Assembly (NCBI RefSeq): GCF_024158745.1
Contig: NZ_JAMZAW010000018.1
Span: forward strand, 113,598-177,597
Direction of reading: 5' to 3'
From: Paenibacillus tyrphae
Lineage (GTDB): Bacteria > Bacillota > Bacilli > Paenibacillales > NBRC-103111
Length of the DNA: 64,000 bases
Part shown: piece after piece, positions 1 through 7,325 of the stretch
Layout: each line of letters opens with the position of its first letter
Numbering within the stretch: position 1 is the first letter of the stretch
Translations under genes and position numbers: made by a program
The notes under the pieces: generated by a model
What the model saw: only the letters and a program-made list of their open reading frames with translations
Database searches by the model: none
What the model was told of the DNA's origin: nothing

Positions 1-780
1 GGTCATTTCGTCTGCAAGACTGACGTTCGACTGTTCCAAAAAGCCCTGGCGCACCGTAATCGGGTCAACCGTGTTGTTCCCCGCCGTTACAGGCTCCAAG
101 ATGTCGTCCCGCTGCTGTGCGGTAATATCAGAAGGCAATCCGAACACATTATCGCCGAGCTGCTGCAAAAGCTGAGGACGAACTACGCGCACCATTTTGA
201 TTTGCCCGACCGGAACCGCCTCCGCATTAGGATCCGCTTCATTATGGGCCAGAATCGTTCCATCCGCTTGAATTTGTATCTGGTGGTTATTCGGCACGCG
301 AAGCGGATTGTTGTCGGCCCCCATCACGTAATGACCATCCTTCGTAGTCAAAATCAAGCCGTCAGGGTTTTGCGGATCGCCCGAAGGCGAAAGCTCGAAG
401 GAACCGTCTCGCGTCCAACGGGTTTCTCTAACCGGATTGCCCGCTGCATCCACGGAAGCGGTGGATATTTCAAACAGTCCCGTCCCTTCAATCGCCACGT
501 CAAGCGGGTTGCTCGTTGGTTTCAGCGAGCCTTGACTCATATTCAATTGAGATGCCGCAAGCTTGGCCCCCCACCCTTGGTTGTATCCAAGCGGCGTAAG
601 CCGGCCTTCTTTTTGAAAACCGCGGGGCTGCTGCTTCACATTGGTCAACACGTCTTGAAACGAAGCTTCCCGGCGCTTATAGCCCGTATTGTTAACGTTG
701 GCCATATTATTCGCAAGCATATCGAGCTTTTGCTGAAGCGCATGCATCGAAACGGATGAATTGATCATCGAATGATTCAC
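1..780 (-). CDS. flhP: Flagellar hook-basal body protein, FlgG family (FlhP-like), C-terminus cut by window edge
   Basis: The frame is open from a GTG at 780 to the window edge, giving 260 codons with no stop. An AGGAGGA ribosome binding site at 787-793 decides the GTG start. The N-terminus contains the flagellar rod/hook signature (LDMLANNMANVNNTGYKR), and the middle has the GxGLFEI and WTRDGSF segments typical of FlgG/FlhP proteins. The family forms distal rod or hook-basal body parts exported by the flagellar type III system. It lies directly downstream of flhO and mbl, the same order as in B. subtilis, so I call it flhP rather than flgG. The missing C-terminus should hold the last few residues of the conserved coiled-coil end (VSLADEM is the last visible part). 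Confidence 0.9.
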   Translation of the reverse strand, partial: MNHSMINSSVSMHALQQKLDMLANNMANVNNTGYKRREASFQDVLTNVKQQPRGFQKEGRLTPLGYNQGWGAKLAASQLNMSQGSLKPTSNPLDVAIEGTGLFEISTASVDAAGNPVRETRWTRDGSFELSPSGDPQNPDGLILTTKDGHYVMGADNNPLRVPNNHQIQIQADGTILAHNEADPNAEAVPVGQIKMVRVVRPQLLQQLGDNVFGLPSDITAQQRDDILEPVTAGNNTVDPITVRQGFLEQSNVSLADEMT

Positions 781-837
781 GTGAACTCCTCCTGTAAGGG
801 GTGTTTCTCAGCTGGACGAGCTATATATAATGGCGGA

Positions 838-1731
838 TTAGACGCGGCCGATTTCGTTGGCTGCTTTCTCCATGCTTTTATCGTAATACTGAATCATCTT
901 TTGGTTAGCTTCATAAGCCCGTAAAGCCGACATCATATCGACCATGGACTGGCTGGAATCAACGTTGGAGCGCTCGACATAGCCTTGCCGCACTTCAACC
1001 TGATCTTGAGCGTCAATCGGTCGGAACGCGCCTTGATCCTGAGCATTTAAGCGGTACAGTCCGTTGCCCTCGCGGACCAACTGGTTCGGATCTTCCACCC
1101 GGGTAATAAGCAGCGACAACGGTTGTCCGTTCGCCCCCAATATCGGTTGGCCTTCTGCATTGGTGAACTGTCCCGCCCGGGTCATACGGAAATTCGTGAC
1201 CGGCGTACCCGCATCCATCAACACGATAGGTTGTCCATCGCGCCCTAACACCGAATGGCCTTCGGAATCGATCAACCGTCCGTTGGCATCCAGCGAAAAC
1301 TTGCCGTTCAGGGAATAGCGCTGTTCGCCGGCCGCATTCAAGATCGTAAAGAAAGCTTGGGGCTGAATCACCCGTTGTCCGTTCTGATCCACGTACTTGC
1401 CTGAGCTGTCAAAGCGGGCGCCCGGTACCTGAATATCCGAAATCAAGGCGAAGTCAAAAGGGTTCTTCGTTTCCTGAATATCGCCTTGCGCATGCAGAGA
1501 AACGTTCTCCTCTGCCATAACCCCCGTATTAATCCGGCCGACAGGCACCGAACCCGGTTCGTTCTTGCCGCTGCGTACCCGGGAAATCAGAATTTCCGGG
1601 AACGACCGGTTGATTCCGTTGCCGCCTTTAAAGCCGGGGGTGTTGAGGTTGGCAATATTATTGGTAACGATATCGTGCTTGCGCTGCTGTGCGATCATGC
1701 CGGAAGCGGCGGTATACAGGCCTCTTAACAT
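838..1731 (-). CDS. flhO: Flagellar hook-basal body protein, FlgF/FlgG family (FlhO-like)
   Basis: A 297-residue protein of the flagellar rod/hook family. The N-terminal flg_bb_rod signature is visible (MLRGLYTAASGMIAQQ followed by NNIANLNTPGFK), the middle carries the FSLDANGRL and FRMTRAGQF beta-segments, and the C-terminus has the conserved helix VDMMSALRAYEANQKMIQ. Such proteins polymerise to form the rod or proximal hook after export through the flagellar type III apparatus. It sits between mbl (16 bp upstream) and the flhP homologue, matching the mbl-flhO-flhP cluster of B. subtilis, so co-transcription with mbl is likely. Length is close to B. subtilis FlhO. The distinction from FlgF/FlgG rests on context more than on sequence. 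Confidence 0.9.
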   Translation of the reverse strand: MLRGLYTAASGMIAQQRKHDIVTNNIANLNTPGFKGGNGINRSFPEILISRVRSGKNEPGSVPVGRINTGVMAEENVSLHAQGDIQETKNPFDFALISDIQVPGARFDSSGKYVDQNGQRVIQPQAFFTILNAAGEQRYSLNGKFSLDANGRLIDSEGHSVLGRDGQPIVLMDAGTPVTNFRMTRAGQFTNAEGQPILGANGQPLSLLITRVEDPNQLVREGNGLYRLNAQDQGAFRPIDAQDQVEVRQGYVERSNVDSSQSMVDMMSALRAYEANQKMIQYYDKSMEKAANEIGRV

Positions 1732-1746
1732 CGAATGGTTACCCTC

Positions 1747-2745
1747 CTAAAATTTGCGCTTGGTTACTTTATCCAGGTTGTCCAACATAATGCCGGTTCC
1801 TTTTACAACGCAATGCATCGGATCTTCCGCAATCAGGATGGGCACCTTAAGCTCGTCCGCCAGCAATTGATCGATGCCGTGCAGCATCGCGCCGCCACCG
1901 GTCAAAATAACGCCGCGGTCGATAATATCGGCCGAAAGCTCCGGAGGCGTGCGTTCCAACACGCTCTTGGCAGCCGCCACGATAGACGATACCGGCTCCC
2001 ACAGCGCTTCTTGAATTTCCTGCGAATTGATGGTCACCGTTAACGGCAGTCCGCTCACCATATCTCTGCCGCGGATATCCATCGTCTCGCGCTTGCCGTC
2101 CGGATGTACCGTTCCGATGCGGACTTTAATATCCTCACTTGTTCTTTCACCGATCAAGAGCTTGTACTTGCTTTTAATATATTTCATAATGGCAGAGTCG
2201 AACTTGTCCCCTGCGATTTTAATAGAAGAGGAGGTAACGATGTCGCCCATGGACAATACGGCCACATCCGTCGTACCTCCGCCGATATCTACGACCATGT
2301 TGCCGCTCGGTTGAAAAATATCCATTCCGGCGCCGATGGCTGCAGCCTTAGGCTCTTCTTCCAAAAACACTTCGCGCGCCCCGCTCCGTTCGGCCGCTTC
2401 CCGAATGGCTTTCTGTTCTACCGACGTGATGTTCGTCGGAGCGCAGATCAAAATACGGGGGTGACTGTACCAGTTCTTCCCGCCGACTTTATTGATAAAA
2501 TACTTCAGCATCATTTCCGTTATTTCAAAGTCGGCAATAACGCCGTCCCGCAGCGGACGGATCGCCACAATATTGCCGGGCGTTCGGCCAACCATGCGGC
2601 GCGCTTCTTCGCCCACGGCCAGCACTCGCTTTATATCGCTTTCGATGGCGACGACGGACGGTTCATCCAGGACAACGCCCCGACCTTTCACATGAATCAA
2701 GACGTTCGCAGTCCCGAGATCTATGCCGATATCCTTGCTTAACAT
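1747..2745 (-). CDS. mbl: MreB-like rod-shape-determining actin homologue Mbl
   Basis: A 332-residue bacterial actin. The phosphate-1 loop (DIGIDLGTANVLIHVKG, residues 5-21), phosphate-2 motif (VVDIGGGTTDVAVLS, about residues 150-164) and adenosine motif (GVILTGGGAMLHG, about 280-292) are all visible. MreB/Mbl filaments under the membrane organise the elongasome that inserts lateral wall. The gene stands between spoIIID and flhO, which is the mbl position in B. subtilis and separates it from mreB (in mreBCD) and mreBH. An AGGGAGG site lies upstream of the ATG. A perfect TATAAT at 2803-2808 (minus strand) is a likely -10 element, although no good -35 is visible. Confidence 0.95.
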   Translation of the reverse strand: MLSKDIGIDLGTANVLIHVKGRGVVLDEPSVVAIESDIKRVLAVGEEARRMVGRTPGNIVAIRPLRDGVIADFEITEMMLKYFINKVGGKNWYSHPRILICAPTNITSVEQKAIREAAERSGAREVFLEEEPKAAAIGAGMDIFQPSGNMVVDIGGGTTDVAVLSMGDIVTSSSIKIAGDKFDSAIMKYIKSKYKLLIGERTSEDIKVRIGTVHPDGKRETMDIRGRDMVSGLPLTVTINSQEIQEALWEPVSSIVAAAKSVLERTPPELSADIIDRGVILTGGGAMLHGIDQLLADELKVPILIAEDPMHCVVKGTGIMLDNLDKVTKRKF

Positions 2746-2911
2746 TCCTATTGATCCTCCCTAGCCAACCGTCCATCCTTATTGTAAAGAAGTGGCACTT
2801 CTATTATATACGTTACTTAGGTAAATTCGCCATGTATTTCAAAATTCCTCTTTTTTTTGAACGATTTTTCGACAAATATCGCTTCGTTTCCGGCCGGTTC
2901 GGGAGAAGGGG

Positions 2912-2994
2912 CGTACCGTCAGCGGCGCGGAGGCCCGTGTGCATCCAAGGGCTATAGGCCTACCTCCGCGTTGGGAAATACAGCTCACGGTACG
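2912..2994. other. Nested inverted repeats between spoIIID and mbl
   Basis: An outer stem pairs 2912-2919 (CGTACCGT) with 2987-2994 (ACGGTACG), extended by AGC/GCT after one mismatch. It encloses a second stem of CGCGGAGG (2926-2933) with CCTCCGCG (2963-2970), which itself encloses GCCC/GGGC. A further small hairpin (GCCC...GGGC) follows the spoIIID stop at about 3005-3021. No U-run follows, so this is not a canonical terminator. The element lies upstream of the apparent mbl -10 box at 2803-2808, so it would be either the 3' end of the spoIIID transcript or the leader of a longer mbl transcript. No known RNA family was recognised. Confidence 0.45.
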
Positions 2995-3025
2995 GATGGG
3001 AACGCGCCCTGCAACGGGGCCGGTT

Positions 3026-3313
3026 TTACTTAACGGTAACGAGCTTCTCTTGCGCCTTCGGGCTGCGGGTTTTCCGGTATTTAATCTTGGTGGCCTCTCC
3101 CCCGCGCAGGTGACGGATGGACTTATGATATTCCAAAATATGCTTCACCTGATTGGCAAGCTCCGGATTAATCTCCGGCAGACGTTCCGTCAAGTCCTTG
3201 TGCACCGTGCTTTTGGAAACGCCGAATTCCTTGGCTATGGTGCGAACCGTATGCTTGGTCTCCACCAGGCAGCGGCCTATCTTAATGGTTCGCTCTTTGA
3301 TGTAATCGTGCAC
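3026..3313 (-). CDS. spoIIID: Stage III sporulation transcriptional regulator SpoIIID
   Basis: A 95-residue DNA-binding protein that in B. subtilis activates and represses mother-cell genes in the sigma-E to sigma-K transition. The helix-turn-helix AKEFGVSKSTVHKDLTERLP and the basic region HKSIRHLRGGEATK are nearly identical to B. subtilis SpoIIID (93 residues). I chose the GTG at 3313 (VHDYIKERTIKIG) because family members start at HDYIKE and AGGGAGG lies just upstream; a longer in-frame ATG at 3349 would add 12 unrelated residues. A sigma-E-like promoter is found upstream. The gene lies between spoIIQ and mbl, as in B. subtilis. Confidence 0.97.
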   Translation of the reverse strand: MHDYIKERTIKIGRCLVETKHTVRTIAKEFGVSKSTVHKDLTERLPEINPELANQVKHILEYHKSIRHLRGGEATKIKYRKTRSPKAQEKLVTVK

Positions 3314-3347
3314 TCCCCTCGCCTCCCTACTCGAGTTAGTTTGGTAC

Positions 3348-3375
3348 ATTATATGAGGGGCCCACGCTTATATTC
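3348..3375 (-). promoter_or_regulatory. Putative sigma-E promoter of spoIIID
   Basis: On the minus strand GAATATA (3369-3375) is followed after 13 bp by CATATAAT (3348-3355). This resembles the B. subtilis sigma-E consensus (kmATATT, 13-15 bp, CATACAnT), and spoIIID is a sigma-E gene in B. subtilis. It is 35 bp upstream of the chosen GTG start. Confidence 0.6.
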
Positions 3376-3461
3376 TTTGTTTCGGAAGGCTGACAAGCCC
3401 GCAGCGAACAATTATTTCAAGGACAAGCGTTTTTTCGCAAGAGATATTCGTCCCCGAAAAC

Positions 3462-3500
3462 AAAAAGGCAGAGGAGCGATCCCCTGCCTGCTGCTCTGCC
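3462..3500 (-). terminator. Intrinsic terminator downstream of spoIIQ
   Basis: On the minus strand GGCAGAG (3494-3500) pairs with CTCTGCC (3467-3473), followed by TTTTTG. It starts 5 bp after the spoIIQ stop codon. Confidence 0.75.
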
Positions 3501-3504
3501 GATA

Positions 3505-4236
3505 TTAATGATCTCCGAGGTATTGCTCCGGATTAACCGCTGGGCCGCCTTGACCTTGACGCAATTCGAAATGCAAATGGGTGCCTTGATCTTTTTCCAG
3601 TTCGTTGCGTCCCGCCTTGGCGATCACGTCGCCCTTCTTCACTTCAGCGTCTTTGGCGACCTTGATTTCGGCCAAGCTTTGATAAACCGAGACCAGCCCG
3701 TTGCTGTGCGTAATTTCCACCAAGTTGCCGACAACCGGATCTTTTTGTACCGCCGTGACCTTACCATTCATAACTGCCAATACGTCAAACGCTTGATTGT
3801 CGTGTCTTGCGAAATCCATACCCATGTGCGGGGTAAAGGTGTCGCCGTATTCGACCATCGCGGCTTGCCGCACTTCGTTCGACGCTTTATTATCGAAGAA
3901 AGGAAGCACGACATCCAGTTCGCTGCGTTCTTTGACCGGCCATTGCATCGTTTCCTGTTTTGCGTTGGTAGCTACCGCATCGGTACCCGAGACGTTTCCT
4001 GTGACCGTACCGGATTTCGTAGCATCAAGACTGACGTTTTTGTCAGGTTTCGTGATGCTCGACCCTTGGTACCACCACATTAACGTTAAGATGATTGCCG
4101 CAGCTGCCATGTACGTTGCCGGAAATACCCACTTCTTGGCGAGCAATCTTTTCCAGGATGACGATGTGCCGCTTTGGGCTCCTTCGGTAGATTTAGGAGC
4201 TTCTTCTTGGACCAAATCTCTTTTTTGTTCACTCAT
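3505..4236 (-). CDS. spoIIQ: Forespore membrane protein SpoIIQ, LytM/M23-type
   Basis: A 243-residue bitopic membrane protein with one transmembrane helix (about residues 36-55) and an extracytoplasmic M23/LytM domain (about 120-240). In B. subtilis SpoIIQ is made in the forespore and pairs with SpoIIIAH to form the channel across the intermembrane space and support engulfment. The LytM zinc motifs appear intact here: H137-x3-D141 and H220-x-H222. The usual catalytic YxHL motif reads YQSL, so full hydrolase activity is uncertain. Position between spoIID and spoIIID supports the name, as does a sigma-F-like promoter 22-49 bp upstream of the ATG. The ribosome binding site is GAGGTGA. Confidence 0.92.
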   Translation of the reverse strand: MSEQKRDLVQEEAPKSTEGAQSGTSSSWKRLLAKKWVFPATYMAAAAIILTLMWWYQGSSITKPDKNVSLDATKSGTVTGNVSGTDAVATNAKQETMQWPVKERSELDVVLPFFDNKASNEVRQAAMVEYGDTFTPHMGMDFARHDNQAFDVLAVMNGKVTAVQKDPVVGNLVEITHSNGLVSVYQSLAEIKVAKDAEVKKGDVIAKAGRNELEKDQGTHLHFELRQGQGGPAVNPEQYLGDH

Positions 4237-4257
4237 TTGTATATCACCTCGCTAACC

Positions 4258-4285
4258 ATTCTTGCCAGGTTCGCGAGATTTATAC
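4258..4285 (-). promoter_or_regulatory. Putative sigma-F promoter of spoIIQ
   Basis: On the minus strand GTATA (4281-4285) and GGCAAGAAT (4258-4266) are separated by 14 bp. These fit the sigma-F consensus (GywTA; GGnrAnAnT), although the spacer is one base shorter than usual. B. subtilis spoIIQ is a sigma-F gene. Confidence 0.55.
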
Positions 4286-4303
4286 GCAGGAAAACCTATT
4301 TTA

Positions 4304-5359
4304 TTAGAAAGTTTTTCCTTTCAATAGATTGGAAGCCCGGTCGATGGCTATGCCGGCATAATAGTATTTGACAATGTCCTCCGCTTTGCGTCCCTCCATT
4401 GCCATCCCGTTGGCGCCCCACTGGCTCATCCCTACGCCATGCCCGTAGCCGAATGTCGTAAACCGCCATTCTCCGCCGCTCCATGACCATTGAAACTGAC
4501 TGGAATTCAGTCCGAGCTTCTCTCGAACCTCTCTTCCCGTAAATAGCTTTCCGCCTATAGACAGCTTCTTGATACGGTTTCCTTGGCTCTTCTCTATCAC
4601 CTTGATGCCGAGAGCGCTTCCGGCCGATACCGGCACAGCGCCGGGCAACCCCAGCTTACGCTGCAGCTCCTTGGATGTAAAAGCTACTGTCTCTTTATAG
4701 CGGGGCGACAGCTTGGCATCCCAAGGGCTCGGTACGCTTCGCAAATACGGAACGTTGAAATTCCAGTAGTCTTCCGAATTTTCCGTATACCCGTTGCTGG
4801 TAGAGAAAAAGCTCGCTTCGATCGGCTTCCCTTGATAGGTTAGTACGAGATCTCTTGTTTCCTCTACCGCTCGTTTCAGCTTGTCCATGCGGGAGAGGAA
4901 CACCTCCTCGCCCCAACGCTGCCTTAGCTCCTCGTCGGTGACGTAAGCCTGATGGCTGATCGTATCCGTTACGAGCGCATTTGCATCCGGGACATTGCTC
5001 TGGTCGCCATCGAGCAGCCTTCGGACGATATAGGTGCGTGCGGCCATCGCCTGGGCCTTGAGCGCTTCCGGCTCGAATTCGATGGGCATCTCCGCTGCGA
5101 CGACTCCCCGTACATACTGCTCGAGGGCCATTCTCTCCGTCCTCTTCTCCTTTGCCCGGTAAACGGGAACAAGCAGTTCGTCCTGCTGTCGCGCTGCGGG
5201 CGGCTGCTCTGCAGCAGGCGGCGCAGGTTCCGGCTCCTTCCCGGGCCCCGTACGTACGAGCAGGCCGGGTACCAGCACGACGACAGCTGTGAAGCTGGCC
5301 AGCCATACGGCCAACCAGCGAATCCAAGATTGTTGCGTCCGGGTCAGCTTGTACTTCAT
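4304..5359 (-). CDS. spoIID: Stage II sporulation protein D (peptidoglycan lytic transglycosylase)
   Basis: A 351-residue SpoIID. An N-terminal membrane anchor (about residues 12-30) is followed by the SpoIID domain. The conserved segment RGVVAAEMPIEFEPEALKAQ contains the catalytic glutamate of the family, and GYGHGVGMSQWGANGMA marks the C-terminal part. In engulfment SpoIID acts in the mother-cell membrane with SpoIIP and SpoIIM to degrade septal glycan strands. GGAGGAA at 5367-5373 selects the ATG at 5359; an in-frame TTG lies one codon upstream. The gene is downstream of murA and upstream of spoIIQ as in B. subtilis. Confidence 0.96.
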   Translation of the reverse strand: MKYKLTRTQQSWIRWLAVWLASFTAVVVLVPGLLVRTGPGKEPEPAPPAAEQPPAARQQDELLVPVYRAKEKRTERMALEQYVRGVVAAEMPIEFEPEALKAQAMAARTYIVRRLLDGDQSNVPDANALVTDTISHQAYVTDEELRQRWGEEVFLSRMDKLKRAVEETRDLVLTYQGKPIEASFFSTSNGYTENSEDYWNFNVPYLRSVPSPWDAKLSPRYKETVAFTSKELQRKLGLPGAVPVSAGSALGIKVIEKSQGNRIKKLSIGGKLFTGREVREKLGLNSSQFQWSWSGGEWRFTTFGYGHGVGMSQWGANGMAMEGRKAEDIVKYYYAGIAIDRASNLLKGKTF

Positions 5360-5456
5360 CAACGGGTTCCTCCATCTTTTGTCGGCTCTCGAAAATCAGG
5401 CGCTGCGGCTGCAGGTAACACCATCTTATGAACCGAAAAGATAGAATAGAACCTCA

Positions 5457-5499
5457 AAAGAAAGAGAACCGGCCCTTTCCGAATGAAAGAGTCGGTTCC
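5457..5499 (-). terminator. Intrinsic terminator downstream of murA
   Basis: On the minus strand GGAACCG-A-CTCTTTC pairs with GGAAAGGG-C-CGGTTC around the loop ATTC, followed by TCTTTCTTTTG. It lies just after the murA stop and separates murA from spoIID. Confidence 0.8.
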
Positions 5500-5527
5500 C
5501 GTTCCAAGAGAATAGAAGCCATAAGCG

Positions 5528-6856
5528 TTAAGCGAGGCTTGGTTGCACGGCGAACAGCGGGAGCGTTTGTTCCTCTTCTTCCGTATCGACGATCTCGACA
5601 GGAATCCGGCGGATGTCCGCCCCCAGCGTGCTGAGCTTCTCGGCAATATTTACATAGCCCCGGTCAATGTGATGAATGCCGGAAATTTCAGTATCGCCAT
5701 CGGCCGCAAGCGCAGCCAAAACAAGCGCTGCTCCGGCACGCAGGTCGGTCGCGCACACCTTGGCCCCTTGGAGCTTGCTGCCACCGCTGACGACCGCCGT
5801 ACGCCCTTCCACCTTAATCTGCGCGTTCATGTTCAGCATTTGCTCCACATGCATAAAACGGTTCTCGAAAACCGTCTCGGTAACCAGGCTGGTCCCATCT
5901 GCCATCAGCAGCAAAGCCATCATCTGCGACTGCATGTCGGTAGGGAAACCGGGATAAGGCAGCGTTTTAAGATCTACCGCACGGAGAGGGCGATCCGTAT
6001 ACACCCGGAGGCCGTTCTCATCTTCTTGAATTTGCACGCCCATCTCCTGCATTTTGGAAATGACCGGACGCAAATGGTCACCGATCGCTCCTTCAATGTA
6101 CAAATCGCTGTTCGTGATGGCGGCGGCAATCATATATGTACCTGCTTCAATGCGGTCGGGAATGACCGTATGTACTGCGCCGGTGAGCTTCGATACGCCG
6201 TCGATGCGGATGATGCCTGTACCTGCTCCGCGGATTTTGGCGCCCATCGCGTTAAGATAGTTTGCCAGATCGACGATCTCCGGCTCCTTGGCGGCGTTCT
6301 CAATTAAGGTCGTGCCTTCGGCAAGCGCCGCGGCCATCATAATGTTCTCCGTCGCTCCCACACTGGCGACATCGAGGTATACCTTGGCGCCCTTTAATCG
6401 TCCGCTCACTCTCGCTTCGATATACCCTTGGCCGAGCTCGATCTCCGCGCCCATCGCTTCGAAGCCTTTCAGATGCTGGTCGATCGGACGCGTACCGATA
6501 GCGCATCCTCCGGGCAGCGATATGCGCGCTTGACCTACACGGGCTAACAGCGGGCCCATGACCAGAAACGACGCCCGCATTTTTCTCACCAGATCATAGG
6601 AGGCCTCGCACGTATCGATTTTGGATGCATCGATGCGGACCGTTTCATGTTTATATTCAATCTTGATTCCCAGACTTTCAAGCACCTTGTTAATGACAAG
6701 GACGTCATCCAGGGGAGGCGCGTCGTGAATGACGCTGACTCCATCCGTTCCTAAGATCGAGGCTGCGATGATCGGCAGGACAGCGTTTTTTGCGCCGTTT
6801 ATTTTGACCCTGCCGGATAGCTTTTTGCCGCCGCGGACGATTATTTTGCTCATCAT
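5528..6856 (-). CDS. murA: UDP-N-acetylglucosamine 1-carboxyvinyltransferase MurA
   Basis: Catalyses the first committed step of peptidoglycan precursor synthesis, transfer of enolpyruvate from PEP to UDP-GlcNAc, in the cytosol. The N-terminal [18 protein letters not shown] signature is present, and the PEP-binding cysteine is in [18 protein letters not shown] (Cys117-118 depending on which of two adjacent ATGs is used), the residue targeted by fosfomycin in sensitive enzymes. GGAGGGGG at 6860-6867 supports a start at 6856 or 6853 rather than the in-frame ATG at 6892. Length 442 is normal. It is upstream of spoIID, so it corresponds to the B. subtilis murAA locus. Confidence 0.97.
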   Translation of the reverse strand: MMSKIIVRGGKKLSGRVKINGAKNAVLPIIAASILGTDGVSVIHDAPPLDDVLVINKVLESLGIKIEYKHETVRIDASKIDTCEASYDLVRKMRASFLVMGPLLARVGQARISLPGGCAIGTRPIDQHLKGFEAMGAEIELGQGYIEARVSGRLKGAKVYLDVASVGATENIMMAAALAEGTTLIENAAKEPEIVDLANYLNAMGAKIRGAGTGIIRIDGVSKLTGAVHTVIPDRIEAGTYMIAAAITNSDLYIEGAIGDHLRPVISKMQEMGVQIQEDENGLRVYTDRPLRAVDLKTLPYPGFPTDMQSQMMALLLMADGTSLVTETVFENRFMHVEQMLNMNAQIKVEGRTAVVSGGSKLQGAKVCATDLRAGAALVLAALAADGDTEISGIHHIDRGYVNIAEKLSTLGADIRRIPVEIVDTEEEEQTLPLFAVQPSLA

Positions 6857-6998
6857 GATCCCCCTCCGCGTAATTTCTGCCTGCGGTTTCATAGTCTTTA
6901 GCCGGTCACGATACCATTCGTGGCCTGAGCGGATTTTTTAACGGTTGTACTAACCATTGTTGACAACATTCTCCTCGGTTATTCGAAAAAATGTTTTT

Positions 6999-7250
6999 TC
7001 AGAACATTCCGGAGAACCAAGTCGACCACTCCAAATAGTCGATCACGAAGCGGGCAGTTTGATACCCGAGCGCGATCGAGAGCAGGATTTGCAGCATTTT
7101 GGCCTGGGCGCTTTTGGGGCGTCTCAGCATCGTCTCCAGCTTCAGCTCCTGCAGAGCCCACCAAGAGACGCCGATGAATACCAGGACGACCACAATGTTG
7201 ATCATCCCCTTTAGTCCCATCGACGCGCTCATTTGATCCAAATAATCCAT
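6999..7250 (-). CDS. ywzB: DUF1146 family membrane protein (YwzB-like)
   Basis: A small protein of about 83 residues with two hydrophobic segments (GMINIVVVLVFIGVSWWAL and LLSIALGYQTARFVIDYL) flanking a short basic loop (LRRPKSAQAKMLQ). This pattern is typical of the DUF1146 family, called YwzB in B. subtilis, where it lies near murAA. No function is established. I favour the ATG at 7250 because it matches family length. An in-frame GTG at 7274 would add eight residues, and neither has a strong ribosome binding site. The 142 bp between this gene and murA hold no further gene that I can see. Confidence 0.8.
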   Translation of the reverse strand: MDYLDQMSASMGLKGMINIVVVLVFIGVSWWALQELKLETMLRRPKSAQAKMLQILLSIALGYQTARFVIDYLEWSTWFSGMF

Positions 7251-7325
7251 GGAAAAAGCATTCCCCGCTTTCACCGAAGTGTCCCGCCGGTCCGGAAAAG
7301 CCGATTGGCCGCTTCCGGACCCGGT

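Noticed and set aside
5363..6307. Long plus-strand frames opposite murA and similar frames opposite nuo, atp and glyA
   Set aside because: They are antisense shadows of strongly conserved genes and have no ribosome binding sites or family similarity.
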